DNA from: Metarhizobium sp017305935
Lineage (GTDB): Bacteria; Pseudomonadota; Alphaproteobacteria; Rhizobiales; Rhizobiaceae
Direction of reading: 5' to 3'
DNA: 64,000 nucleotides
Assembly: GCF_029601685.1 (NCBI RefSeq)
Contig: NZ_JARRIR010000001.1
Span: 744,001-808,000, forward strand
Every line of letters starts with the position of its first letter. Position 1 is the first letter of the stretch. Position numbers and translations under genes: made by a program. The notes beneath the pieces were generated by a model that did not search any database, was not told the origin of the DNA, and saw nothing but the letters and a program-made list of their open reading frames with translations. Below, one piece after another: positions 25,516-31,814 of the stretch.

Positions 25516-26949
25516 GTGAGCCTGAAATTCGGTACCAGCGGCCTGCGCGGCCTTTCCGTCGATCTCAAGGGCAAGGCGACGGCGCTGTATGTCACCGCCT
25601 TCGCGCGCGTGCTCCTGGAAAGCGGCCGGGCGCGTGCCGGCGATCCGATCTTCGTCGGCCGCGATTTTCGCGAGTCGAGCCCGGAGATCGCCGCAACCTG
25701 TTTCGGGGCGCTGGCGCGCGCCGGCTTCACGCCGGTCGATTGCGGCGCGGTCCCGACGCCGGCGCTGGCGCTCTACGCCATGAGCCGCAAGGCAGCGGCA
25801 ATCATGATCACCGGCTCGCATATCCCTGCAGACCGCAACGGCATCAAGTTCTATCGCCCGGACGGCGAGATCGACAAGCAGGACGAGGCGGCGATCAGCG
25901 CCAAGGCCGCCGAACTGGCTGAGGGCGAGACCGCAGTCGACGCGACGCCTGGCCGCGGCGAAGATGCAGCGGTGGCCGTCATGGAGCTATTCTGCGCCCG
26001 TAACCGCGCCCTCCTGCCGGAACAGGCGTTGGCCGGCCTGAAGATCGGCGTCTACCAGCACAGCACCGTGGCGCGCGACCTGTTCGTCGAGGTGCTCTCC
26101 CATTACGGCGCCGAGGTCGTGCCACTCGGCCGTTCGGAGAATTTCATCCCGGTCGATACCGAAGCCGTCTCGGCAGAGACCGTGACGCTGCTGCGGGACT
26201 GGGCCGCCGAGCACAGGCTCGACGCCATCGTCTCCGCCGACGGCGACGGCGACCGGCCGCTGCTCGCCGACGAAACCGGCGCGCCGCTGCGCGGAGACCT
26301 GCTCGGCCTGATGACTGCCATTTTCCTTGATGCCGGCGTGGCGGTGACGCCGGTGACCTCCAATTCGGGGCTGGAAAAGGCCGGAAGCTTCTCGGTGATA
26401 CGTACCAGGGTCGGCTCGCCTTTCGTCATCGCCGGCATGAACGAGGCCCTGGCCGAAGGCCGCGCCAAGGTCATGGGTTTCGAGGCCAATGGCGGGCTGC
26501 TGACCGCTTCCGCCTTTGATGTCAACGGCCATAGCCTCGATCCGCTGCCGACCCGCGACAGCGTGCTACCGGTGCTGGCCGTGCTTTCGGCGGCCGCGCA
26601 GGCGAAAAAGCCGCTCTCGGAGATTGCCGGCAACCACCGCCTGCCCTTCGCCGATGCCGACCGCCTGGAGAACTTCGCCGTCGAAAAAAGCGCGGCAGTG
26701 ATGGCGCATCTGCGCGCCTCCGACGCCAATCTCGCCGCCTTTCTCGCCCCCATCGGCAAGGTCGCGGGCAAGAGCGACATCGACGGGTTGCGAATCGCGC
26801 TCGAGGACGGCCGGATCATCCATTTTCGCCCCTCCGGCAATGCGCCGGAGATGCGTTGCTACGTGGAAGCGGAAACCCCGGAAGCGGCAAAAGCTCTGCT
26901 GAAACAGGGCCTTGACCTTATCCGCACATGGGTCGGCGGGGTCCTCTGA
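25516..26949 (+). CDS. Phosphohexomutase (phosphomannomutase/phosphoglucomutase family)
   Basis: Interconverts hexose-1- and hexose-6-phosphates, feeding polysaccharide and LPS precursor synthesis. The 477-residue product has the four family loops: phosphoserine loop ITGSHIPADRNG (canonical TASHNP), metal loop SADGDGDRPLLAD, sugar-binding loop GFEANGG and phosphate-binding loop RPSGNAPEMRCYVEA. The substituted phosphoserine and sugar loops mark a divergent subgroup, so mannose preference is uncertain. Start GTG 25516 (GGGAGT upstream) gives the expected N-terminus SLKFGTSGLRG; an ATG 21 bases earlier has no ribosome site. Related rhizobial enzymes include noeK, but I do not assign the symbol. 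Confidence 0.87.
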   Translation: MSLKFGTSGLRGLSVDLKGKATALYVTAFARVLLESGRARAGDPIFVGRDFRESSPEIAATCFGALARAGFTPVDCGAVPTPALALYAMSRKAAAIMITGSHIPADRNGIKFYRPDGEIDKQDEAAISAKAAELAEGETAVDATPGRGEDAAVAVMELFCARNRALLPEQALAGLKIGVYQHSTVARDLFVEVLSHYGAEVVPLGRSENFIPVDTEAVSAETVTLLRDWAAEHRLDAIVSADGDGDRPLLADETGAPLRGDLLGLMTAIFLDAGVAVTPVTSNSGLEKAGSFSVIRTRVGSPFVIAGMNEALAEGRAKVMGFEANGGLLTASAFDVNGHSLDPLPTRDSVLPVLAVLSAAAQAKKPLSEIAGNHRLPFADADRLENFAVEKSAAVMAHLRASDANLAAFLAPIGKVAGKSDIDGLRIALEDGRIIHFRPSGNAPEMRCYVEAETPEAAKALLKQGLDLIRTWVGGVL

Positions 26950-27029
26950 CATTTTTTTCGAGGTTTGAAACAAAAACTTCAAAAACCCCGTTGACTTCCG
27001 CCGCCCAGCCCCGTACATCGCTCCTCGTC

Positions 27030-27116
27030 GCCCAGATGGCGGAATTGGTAGACGCGCCAGCTTCAGGTGCTGGTACTCGCAAGGGTGTGGAGGTTCGAGT
27101 CCTCTTCTGGGCACCA
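27030..27116 (+). tRNA. tRNA-Leu(CAG)
   Basis: An 87-nt class II tRNA. GCCCAGA pairs with TCTGGGC, discriminator A, encoded CCA at 27114-27116. Anticodon stem 27057-27061/27069-27073 with loop TTCAGGT and anticodon CAG at 27064-27066. GGTTCGAGTCC is the T arm. It decodes CUG. Confidence 0.97.
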
Positions 27117-27160
27117 ATTTCATAACCTAAGTTGTCCAACAGGGCGCTTAGGTACTTCAA

Positions 27161-27185
27161 AAGGCCCGGGAAACCGGGCCTTTTT
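27161..27185 (+). terminator. Terminator after tRNA-Leu
   Basis: AAGGCCCGG (27161-27169) / CCGGGCCTT (27174-27182) with a GAAA tetraloop, then T run. Confidence 0.85.
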
Positions 27186-27357
27186 GTTTTTGATTGTCCA
27201 GGCTCGTCCCGTTGCATCCAGCAGTTTTTCCGACAGCTTTGTTGTGTCGTCCGAAAGTGGTGAGCAATATCTCGCCGTTGACGATCGTTTCGAATGCAAA
27301 CCTGAAATCATTCGCGCCACTCGATTTTGCATTGCGAAGAAATATTTTCGCGATGCC

Positions 27358-27386
27358 TTGAATGATCGTGTTAAAAATCCTACATT
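27358..27386 (+). promoter_or_regulatory. Candidate sigma-70-type promoter of the cold-shock gene
   Basis: TTGAAT (27358-27363, 4/6) and TACATT (27381-27386, 4/6) are exactly 17 bp apart. Transcription would start near 27393, giving a leader of about 117 nt. Confidence 0.4.
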
Positions 27387-27488
27387 GAATTTATCGAACT
27401 TTGTCTGCGACTTTTGTCTCTGCGCCTTGAGCGCCTGTCATTCTTCCCTTCATCGTCGATTATTTCGCCGGAAACTCCCGGCAATTCC

Positions 27489-27509
27489 AACGATTGAAAG
27501 GAAATCGTT
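27489..27509 (+). promoter_or_regulatory. Hairpin holding the cold-shock gene's ribosome binding site
   Basis: AACGATT (27489-27495) pairs perfectly with AATCGTT (27503-27509) around loop GAAAGGA, which contains the ribosome binding site. The stem ends at the base before the ATG at 27510, so folding could control translation. Confidence 0.55.
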
Positions 27510-27719
27510 ATGAACACAGGCACCGTAAAGTTTTTTAACGGCACCAAGGGTTTCGGCTTCATCGCCCCGAACGATGGCGGCAACGACGTATTCGTGCATA
27601 TCACTGCTGTCGAGCGCGCCGGCCTTCGCTCGCTTAGCGAAGGGCAGACCGTGCAGTACGATCTCGTACAGGATCGTCGCTCGGGCAAGTATGCCGCAGA
27701 CAATCTGCGCGCTGCTTGA
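27510..27719 (+). CDS. Cold-shock domain protein (CspA family)
   Basis: A 69-residue single-stranded nucleic-acid-binding protein that acts as RNA chaperone. RNP1-type motif GFGFIAPNDGG (K-G-F-G-F-I) and RNP2 DVFVHI are intact, with the family's GTVKFFN start. It is preceded by a long leader (about 117 nt) with a hairpin presenting the ribosome site, a common arrangement for temperature-responsive translation. A minute 18-codon frame begins on the TGATG at its stop codon (27719). A terminator follows at 27784-27808. Confidence 0.96.
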   Translation: MNTGTVKFFNGTKGFGFIAPNDGGNDVFVHITAVERAGLRSLSEGQTVQYDLVQDRRSGKYAADNLRAA

Positions 27720-27741
27720 TGACTTTGTCATTCGCCGGCGC

Positions 27742-27760
27742 TGACCACGGATGTACTGGC
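27742..27760 (+). repeat. 19-bp element, copy A (cold-shock 3' region)
   Basis: TGACCACGGATGTACTGGC occurs here and, inverted, at 28578-28596 in the candidate sRNA. It is identical over 19 bases, so chance is very unlikely. Confidence 0.8.
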
Positions 27761-27783
27761 GGCGCGGCTGAGTGATCTTGAGA

Positions 27784-27808
27784 GGTCGGGGTCATGCCCG
27801 GCCTTTTT
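27784..27808 (+). terminator. Terminator after the cold-shock gene
   Basis: GGTCGGG pairs with CCCGGCC (one G-T wobble), loop about GTCATG, then five T. Confidence 0.7.
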
Positions 27809-27846
27809 GCTTTCTGCCTCTGGAATCGCTGTGAAAGGATAGGTTC

Positions 27847-28092
27847 TTGCAAGTTCTCGTCAGGGACAACAACGTCGATCAAGCCCTCCGCGTTTTGAAA
27901 AAGAAAATGCAGAGAGAAGGGCTTTTCCGGGAAATGAAGGCACGGAGCGCTTATGAAAAGCCTTCCGAAAAGAGAGCGCGGGAAAAAGCCGAGGCCGTCC
28001 GGCGCACCCGGAAGCTGGCCCGCAAGAAGGCGCAGCGCGAGGGGCTCCTGCCCGCTCCCAAGAAGAAGCCGCTGCCAGGCCGGGCGAAGTGA
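27847..28092 (+). CDS. rpsU: Ribosomal protein bS21
   Basis: Small-subunit protein S21, 81 residues: QVLVRDNNVDQALRVLKKKMQREG then basic KKAQREG tail. It starts at TTG 27847 with AAGGATAGG upstream; no ATG in frame precedes the conserved N-terminus. It is placed 127 bp downstream of the cold-shock gene on the same strand, with a terminator between them. Two S21 paralogues are common in Rhizobiaceae; whether this is one of a pair cannot be told here. Confidence 0.9.
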   Translation: MQVLVRDNNVDQALRVLKKKMQREGLFREMKARSAYEKPSEKRAREKAEAVRRTRKLARKKAQREGLLPAPKKKPLPGRAK

Positions 28093-28126
28093 CGCCACGA
28101 GACGCCGGAATTCGAAGGAGCCCTAG

Positions 28127-28327
28127 ATGACCGCATCTGAAGAGCAGTTTTTTAAGCCGGGAAAGGCCAGCGCCGCCAAGAAAGCGGAAAATACCGATTC
28201 CGCCGCCAAGGGCATCGTTGCGCAGGAGACGGCGGCGCGGGAGAAGAAGACCGAAAAGCTTCGGGCGCTGCGTTTGGCCAAGGAGGCCGCCGAGCCCGCG
28301 CCCTTGCCGAAAACCAAGCGCAAGTGA
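28127..28327 (+). CDS. Small Lys/Ala-rich hypothetical protein
   Basis: A 66-residue very basic, low-complexity protein (many Lys and Ala, KTEKLRALRLAKEAAEP) starting at ATG 28127 with GAAGGAG eight bases upstream. It follows rpsU by 34 bp and may be co-transcribed. Probably a short nucleic-acid- or membrane-associated accessory protein, but no family is recognised. Confidence 0.55.
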   Translation: MTASEEQFFKPGKASAAKKAENTDSAAKGIVAQETAAREKKTEKLRALRLAKEAAEPAPLPKTKRK

Positions 28328-28521
28328 CGCAAAGATGCTGACCAGGCCGGGCGCAGACCGCCCGGACATACCTGCCTGGCGCGCACCATCAAGCCCGATG
28401 GCGATTTTTCCGCGCCGCCCCGGCTATCCGACTGCGATCACCATGTCGGGCGATCTCAAGTTTGGTGGCGCGGACAAGGACAGGGCATCGGGATGACGAA
28501 ACCCGCCTGCGACCGCGCAAC

Positions 28522-28551
28522 AAAAAAGGCCGGGGCGAAATCGCACCGACC
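28522..28551 (-). terminator. Minus-strand rho-independent terminator of the candidate sRNA
   Basis: On the minus strand, a ten-position stem with one mismatch and one wobble (plus coordinates 28528-28537 and 28542-28551) with ATTT loop is followed by six T (28522-28527). Confidence 0.75.
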
Positions 28552-28577
28552 TTCCTCATCATCGCTTCCCTACCAAT

Positions 28578-28596
28578 GCCAGTACATCCGTGGTCA
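28578..28596 (-). repeat. 19-bp element, copy B (in the candidate sRNA)
   Basis: Exact inverted copy of the 27742-27760 element. Confidence 0.8.
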
Positions 28597-28668
28597 AAAG
28601 CCTGAAGCAACGCGGCGATTGCGAGCGGCGAATTCATTTCAGCGCTCATCAGCAATGCCGATTGCCTA

Positions 28669-28697
28669 TTTATAATGGGCGATTGTGGTCGAAACAA
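28669..28697 (-). promoter_or_regulatory. Candidate promoter of the small RNA
   Basis: TTGTTT (28692-28697 as read on minus) and TATAAA (28669-28674), spaced 17 bp. The -10 is a 5/6 match and the -35 3/6 to sigma-70 consensus. Confidence 0.45.
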
Positions 28698-28844
28698 GGT
28701 CCGTATGGCCGAATCGCCAAATGACCTTAATTGACGATTTGCCATTACCGGCGCAGAGGCGCATTGTGACAGCCTCGGCACCCATTTTTCGGGCGCATGC
28801 CGACTAAGGGACTTGCTTCCTTGCCCCAACGAAAGGAGGACCAG

Positions 28845-29021
28845 ATGTCTTCCAATATCCGACATATCGATTTCGGTCCTCGCCACGCGCGCCTGCTGCG
28901 GGAGATTTTGAGGCGTGCGGGCTATGTCAGCGAGAGAATGGAGCCGCTTTCCGGCGCGGAGCGTCAAGCGTCGCTCATTCTGCTGCGGCGGTTCAATCGC
29001 GAACTTCAGCCAAGCCGATAG
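28845..29021 (+). CDS. Small Arg-rich hypothetical protein
   Basis: A 58-residue basic protein (IRHIDFGPRHARLLREILRR, then LRRFNRELQPSR) beginning at ATG 28845, which follows AAGGAGGACC, a strong ribosome site. It looks helical. No recognised family; it lies in a run of tiny orphan genes. Confidence 0.55.
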   Translation: MSSNIRHIDFGPRHARLLREILRRAGYVSERMEPLSGAERQASLILLRRFNRELQPSR

Positions 29022-29281
29022 GGGCGACTCGACCATGTACCCTTGGCAATCGTTTTTCCTCTCTTCAGGAGCCGGCGCATCCGCCAGCCCTGAGAAAGCG
29101 CGGCCTCGTCCCATGAAGACCACCCATCAAGACACGATCTGCGGCGTGACGCGGCTGCATCGTTACGCAATTCAAGGAATGCCTACGGCCGGTCGGCTTC
29201 ACCAGAACGGCAAGCCGGAGGCAAGTCGCCTGGTGCTTCTCGATTCGTCATCGACTGGCAGGGTCGAAACAGGAGGATCGA

Positions 29282-29416
29282 ATGTCGAAAGGCCAGATTC
29301 GAAGCAGCAAGGAGCCGCGCAAGCCCAAGCAGGACAAGGCGCAAAAGGCCAAGCTGCCGCCAACCAACAACGGCCGGCAGGTCGAGGTTTTGCCTGGCTC
29401 AGGTAAGAAGAAATAG
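29282..29416 (+). CDS. Tiny Lys-rich hypothetical protein, 44 aa
   Basis: Starts at ATG 29282 with AGGAGG eight bases upstream and ends TAG at 29416, reading SKGQIRSSKEPRKPKQD and later GSGKKK. A very basic low-complexity product. The 260-bp gap before it (29022-29281) holds nothing else convincing: an open frame at 29035-29406 in another frame lacks a ribosome site. Confidence 0.55.
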   Translation: MSKGQIRSSKEPRKPKQDKAQKAKLPPTNNGRQVEVLPGSGKKK

Positions 29417-29435
29417 CCGGCGCCCGCCAGTCGTG

Positions 29436-31025
29436 TCAGAACAGGCTGCCTTGCGTCGGCGGTTCCGATTTCGGTTTGGAGGAGCGTTTTTTGACGGGTG
29501 ACGCGGCGTCCGGCGCGGTGGCTTCACCGGTGACGGCGTCAACGCGGCCATCGGCGAACTGGATGGAGATCGCCTCACGCGGGCCGATGGCGGCGGCGCG
29601 GGACAGGGGACGATCCTCGGCATCGCGGATTACGGCATAGCCGCGCTGCAGCACATTCTTGTAGGACAGCGATTCGAGAACGCGGTTTTGCGCCTGCATG
29701 TCGGCGCGCAGGCGGCCGAGGCGGTGCGTCAGCGCGCTATCGGCGTGGCGCATGAGGTTTGCCAGGCGATCGGAAAAGCGCGCCGTCTGCACCTGCAGGC
29801 GGGCGGGCACGAGGCCGAGCACGGCATCGGCGCGACGCAGCCTTGCGCGGGCATCGTCGGTGCGGCGTTCGACGAACCGTTCGATGCGCTGCAGGCGATC
29901 GGCCACTCGCTGGCGGCGCTCGGCAATACGCGCGGAGAGCATGTCCGGGCGTAGATGGCTGGCGACGCGCTCAAAGCTGCGGCGTTTGTTCAACGCCGTC
30001 ATAGACAGTCCGCGACCCAGGCCGACGGCCGCTTCGTCGAAGCGGCGACGCGGAAGCGCCAGCAACTGGTCGAGCGAGGGCAGCGCCCGCACCAGGGCAC
30101 GCACATCCTGCCGGCGGCGATCCATGTGGCGGCCAGTACAGCCTTGCAGGCGGGCGGCGAGGCTGGAAAGCTGGGCCTGCAGCTCGGCCTTGACCGGCAC
30201 GGCCATTTCAGCAGCACCGGTCGGCGTCGGCGCGCGGATGTCGGCCGCGTGGTCGATCAGTGTCCAATCGGTCTCGTGGCCAACTGCGGAGATCAGCGGA
30301 ATGGTGCTTTCGGCGGCGGCGCGCACGACGATTTCGTCGTTGAAGCTCCACAGATCCTCCAGACTGCCGCCGCCACGGGCGACGATCAGAACGTCCGGGC
30401 GCGGAATCGGTCCGTCCGGCGTCATGGCGTTGAAGCCCCTGATGGCGTTGGCCACCTCGTTTCCGGATCCCTCACCCTGCACCTTCACCGGCCAGACGAG
30501 GACATGCACCGGAAAGCGGTCGGAAATGCGATGCAGGATATCGCGGATCACCGCGCCGGTCGGCGAGGTGACGACGCCGATGACGCGCGGCAGAAACGGC
30601 AGGCGGCGCTTGCGGTCGGCATCGAACAGTCCCTCGGCGGCAAGCTTGCGGCGGCGCTCCTCGAGCAGCGCCATCAGCGCTCCGGCGCCGGCGGGCTCCA
30701 GGCTTTCGATGACGATCTGGTATTTAGAGGAGCCGGGAAAGGTGGTGATCTTGCCGGTGGCGATCACCTCCATGCCCTCTTCCGGGCGAACCTTGAGCCG
30801 GCTCATGGTTCCTTTCCAGACGACGGCATCGATGCGGGCGCGGTCATCCTTCAGCGAGAAATAGGCGTGACCCGAGGAATGCGGTCCGCGATAGCCGGAG
30901 ATTTCGCCGCGCACCCGCACTTGGTCGAAGGCGGTCTCGACCGTGCGCTTGATGGAGCCGGACAATTCGGAAACGGTATATTCCGTCAGGTTCGAGGCGG
31001 CATCGGTGTCGAAAAGATTGGTCAT
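29436..31025 (-). CDS. xseA: Exodeoxyribonuclease VII large subunit
   Basis: Catalytic subunit of the single-strand-specific exonuclease VII, used in recombination and mismatch repair; needs XseB, not in this window. 529 residues: N-terminal OB-fold (VRGEISGYRGPHSSGHAYFSL, about 30-130), central catalytic region with VVTSPTGAVIRDILHRI, RPDVLIVARGGGSLEDLWSFNDE and AVGHETDWTL, and a long coiled-coil, Arg-rich C-terminal region. The start ATG 31025 fits the usual N-terminus. It is divergent from the spike-base-like gene. Confidence 0.96.
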   Translation of the reverse strand: MTNLFDTDAASNLTEYTVSELSGSIKRTVETAFDQVRVRGEISGYRGPHSSGHAYFSLKDDRARIDAVVWKGTMSRLKVRPEEGMEVIATGKITTFPGSSKYQIVIESLEPAGAGALMALLEERRRKLAAEGLFDADRKRRLPFLPRVIGVVTSPTGAVIRDILHRISDRFPVHVLVWPVKVQGEGSGNEVANAIRGFNAMTPDGPIPRPDVLIVARGGGSLEDLWSFNDEIVVRAAAESTIPLISAVGHETDWTLIDHAADIRAPTPTGAAEMAVPVKAELQAQLSSLAARLQGCTGRHMDRRRQDVRALVRALPSLDQLLALPRRRFDEAAVGLGRGLSMTALNKRRSFERVASHLRPDMLSARIAERRQRVADRLQRIERFVERRTDDARARLRRADAVLGLVPARLQVQTARFSDRLANLMRHADSALTHRLGRLRADMQAQNRVLESLSYKNVLQRGYAVIRDAEDRPLSRAAAIGPREAISIQFADGRVDAVTGEATAPDAASPVKKRSSKPKSEPPTQGSLF

Positions 31026-31194
31026 GGCCGAAGTCTAGCGGATCGCCGCCGCGATGGGCAGCCGGAAAGCGCGGGCGAAGCCCCTTCTGCACGGGATTTG
31101 CAGGCGGGCGCGGCAAAAAACCGTCCTCTTTCATTCACGGGCCGGCGCGCCGGGAGAAGATGGGGCGATCAACACCCAACCCGAGAGGATCGCC

Positions 31195-31458
31195 ATGTTC
31201 GACCGTTTTGCCAATGTTCAGCCCTCGCTTTCCGGCCCGGCGCTCGCCGCCTTTCCGGTGACGCCCGACGACGGCACCGATCTGCCCGAGGCCAGCCGCG
31301 CCGTCTATATCGGCACGGGCGGCAATCTCAGCGTCAGAATGCTGTCCGGCGAGATCGTGACCTTTACCGGTCTCGCCGCCGGCACGTTCTTGCCGGTGCG
31401 GGTATCGCGCATCCGCGCAACCGGGACCACCGCCGGCAATATTATCGCGCTCGCCTGA
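31195..31458 (+). CDS. Orphan GTA-type spike base protein
   Basis: An 87-residue protein of the family named after the Rhodobacter capsulatus GTA spike base protein Rcc01079: starts MFDRFANVQPSLSGPA, with PDDGTDLPEASRAVYIG and the RVSRIRATGTTAGN C-terminal segment. The start ATG 31195 follows GAGAGG. No other virion or gene-transfer-agent structural gene is nearby, so it is either a stand-alone remnant or part of a scattered GTA cluster. The family assignment is from memory of the pattern. Confidence 0.7.
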   Translation: MFDRFANVQPSLSGPALAAFPVTPDDGTDLPEASRAVYIGTGGNLSVRMLSGEIVTFTGLAAGTFLPVRVSRIRATGTTAGNIIALA

Positions 31459-31562
31459 ACTTCCCGCGCTCTCAATCGTTAGGGGAGACGCGCTCCGCCG
31501 AAAGCATTTGTTAGCAAGGCCGGGGCAATACTCCCCGGCTACAAACAGCGAAGGGGGCGAGC

Positions 31563-31808
31563 ATGATCTTTTTGACAAGCATGACGATCGGCTTTACCGC
31601 GGGACTGATGCGTTCGGTCACGGCGGTGTTGGTTGCGGCCCTCCTGATCCTTTTCGCCTATGGCGCGGCCTCGCTGTTTTCGGGCCTCGTCTCGGTGCGC
31701 TGGCTGGTCTATTCCATCCTCGGCTTCAATCTCGGCATTTTCGGCCTCGTGCTTTGCATGCTGGCGCTCGACCGCCGCCGGCCGGCCGAAAAGCGGCGCG
31801 ACGCCTGA
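31563..31808 (+). CDS. Small two-pass membrane protein
   Basis: An 81-residue product with hydrophobic segments at about 8-35 and 45-68 and a basic C-terminal tail (LDRRRPAEKRRDA). Start ATG 31563 follows GGGGGC. Its end is only 6 bp from the end of the convergent GT-C-like gene, so it is close-packed. Function unknown. A GCCGGGG/CCCCGGC hairpin lies between the spike-like gene and this one, without a T tract. Confidence 0.65.
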   Translation: MIFLTSMTIGFTAGLMRSVTAVLVAALLILFAYGAASLFSGLVSVRWLVYSILGFNLGIFGLVLCMLALDRRRPAEKRRDA

Positions 31809-31814
31809 GGTTGA

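Larger units (their letters stand above)
27117..27509. other. 393-bp intergenic region: terminator and cold-shock leader
   Basis: Holds the tRNA-Leu terminator (27161-27185), then an AT-rich stretch to a candidate promoter at 27358-27386 and the 5' leader of the cold-shock gene with a ribosome-binding-site hairpin. No protein gene seen. Confidence 0.7.
28522..28662 (-). ncRNA. Candidate small regulatory RNA, about 141 nt
   Basis: Inferred from a promoter-like pair (-35 at 28692-28697, -10 TATAAA at 28669-28674, 17-bp spacer), an expected start near 28662 and a strong terminator ending at 28522. The body contains the 19-nt element shared with the 3' region of the cold-shock gene. Open frames exist but lack ribosome sites, so a non-coding role is more likely. 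Not matched to a named rhizobial sRNA family. Confidence 0.5.
28328..28844. other. 517-bp gap containing a candidate minus-strand sRNA
   Basis: Between two small plus-strand genes. The stretch 28522-28697 holds a promoter, a transcript body and a terminator on the minus strand (see separate entries). A plus-strand open frame at 28335-28496 has no ribosome site and unlikely composition; the rest shows nothing. Confidence 0.6.

Noticed and set aside
27843..27856. GTTC-N6-GTTC at the start of rpsU as a LexA box
   Set aside because: Spacing is six not seven and lies over the start codon.
28335..28496. 53-codon plus-strand frame
   Set aside because: No ribosome site and proline-rich noise; it overlaps nothing conserved.
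28389..29123. Minus-strand 244-codon frame
   Set aside because: It crosses the candidate sRNA terminator and the strong ribosome site of the gene at 28845; no recognised motif.
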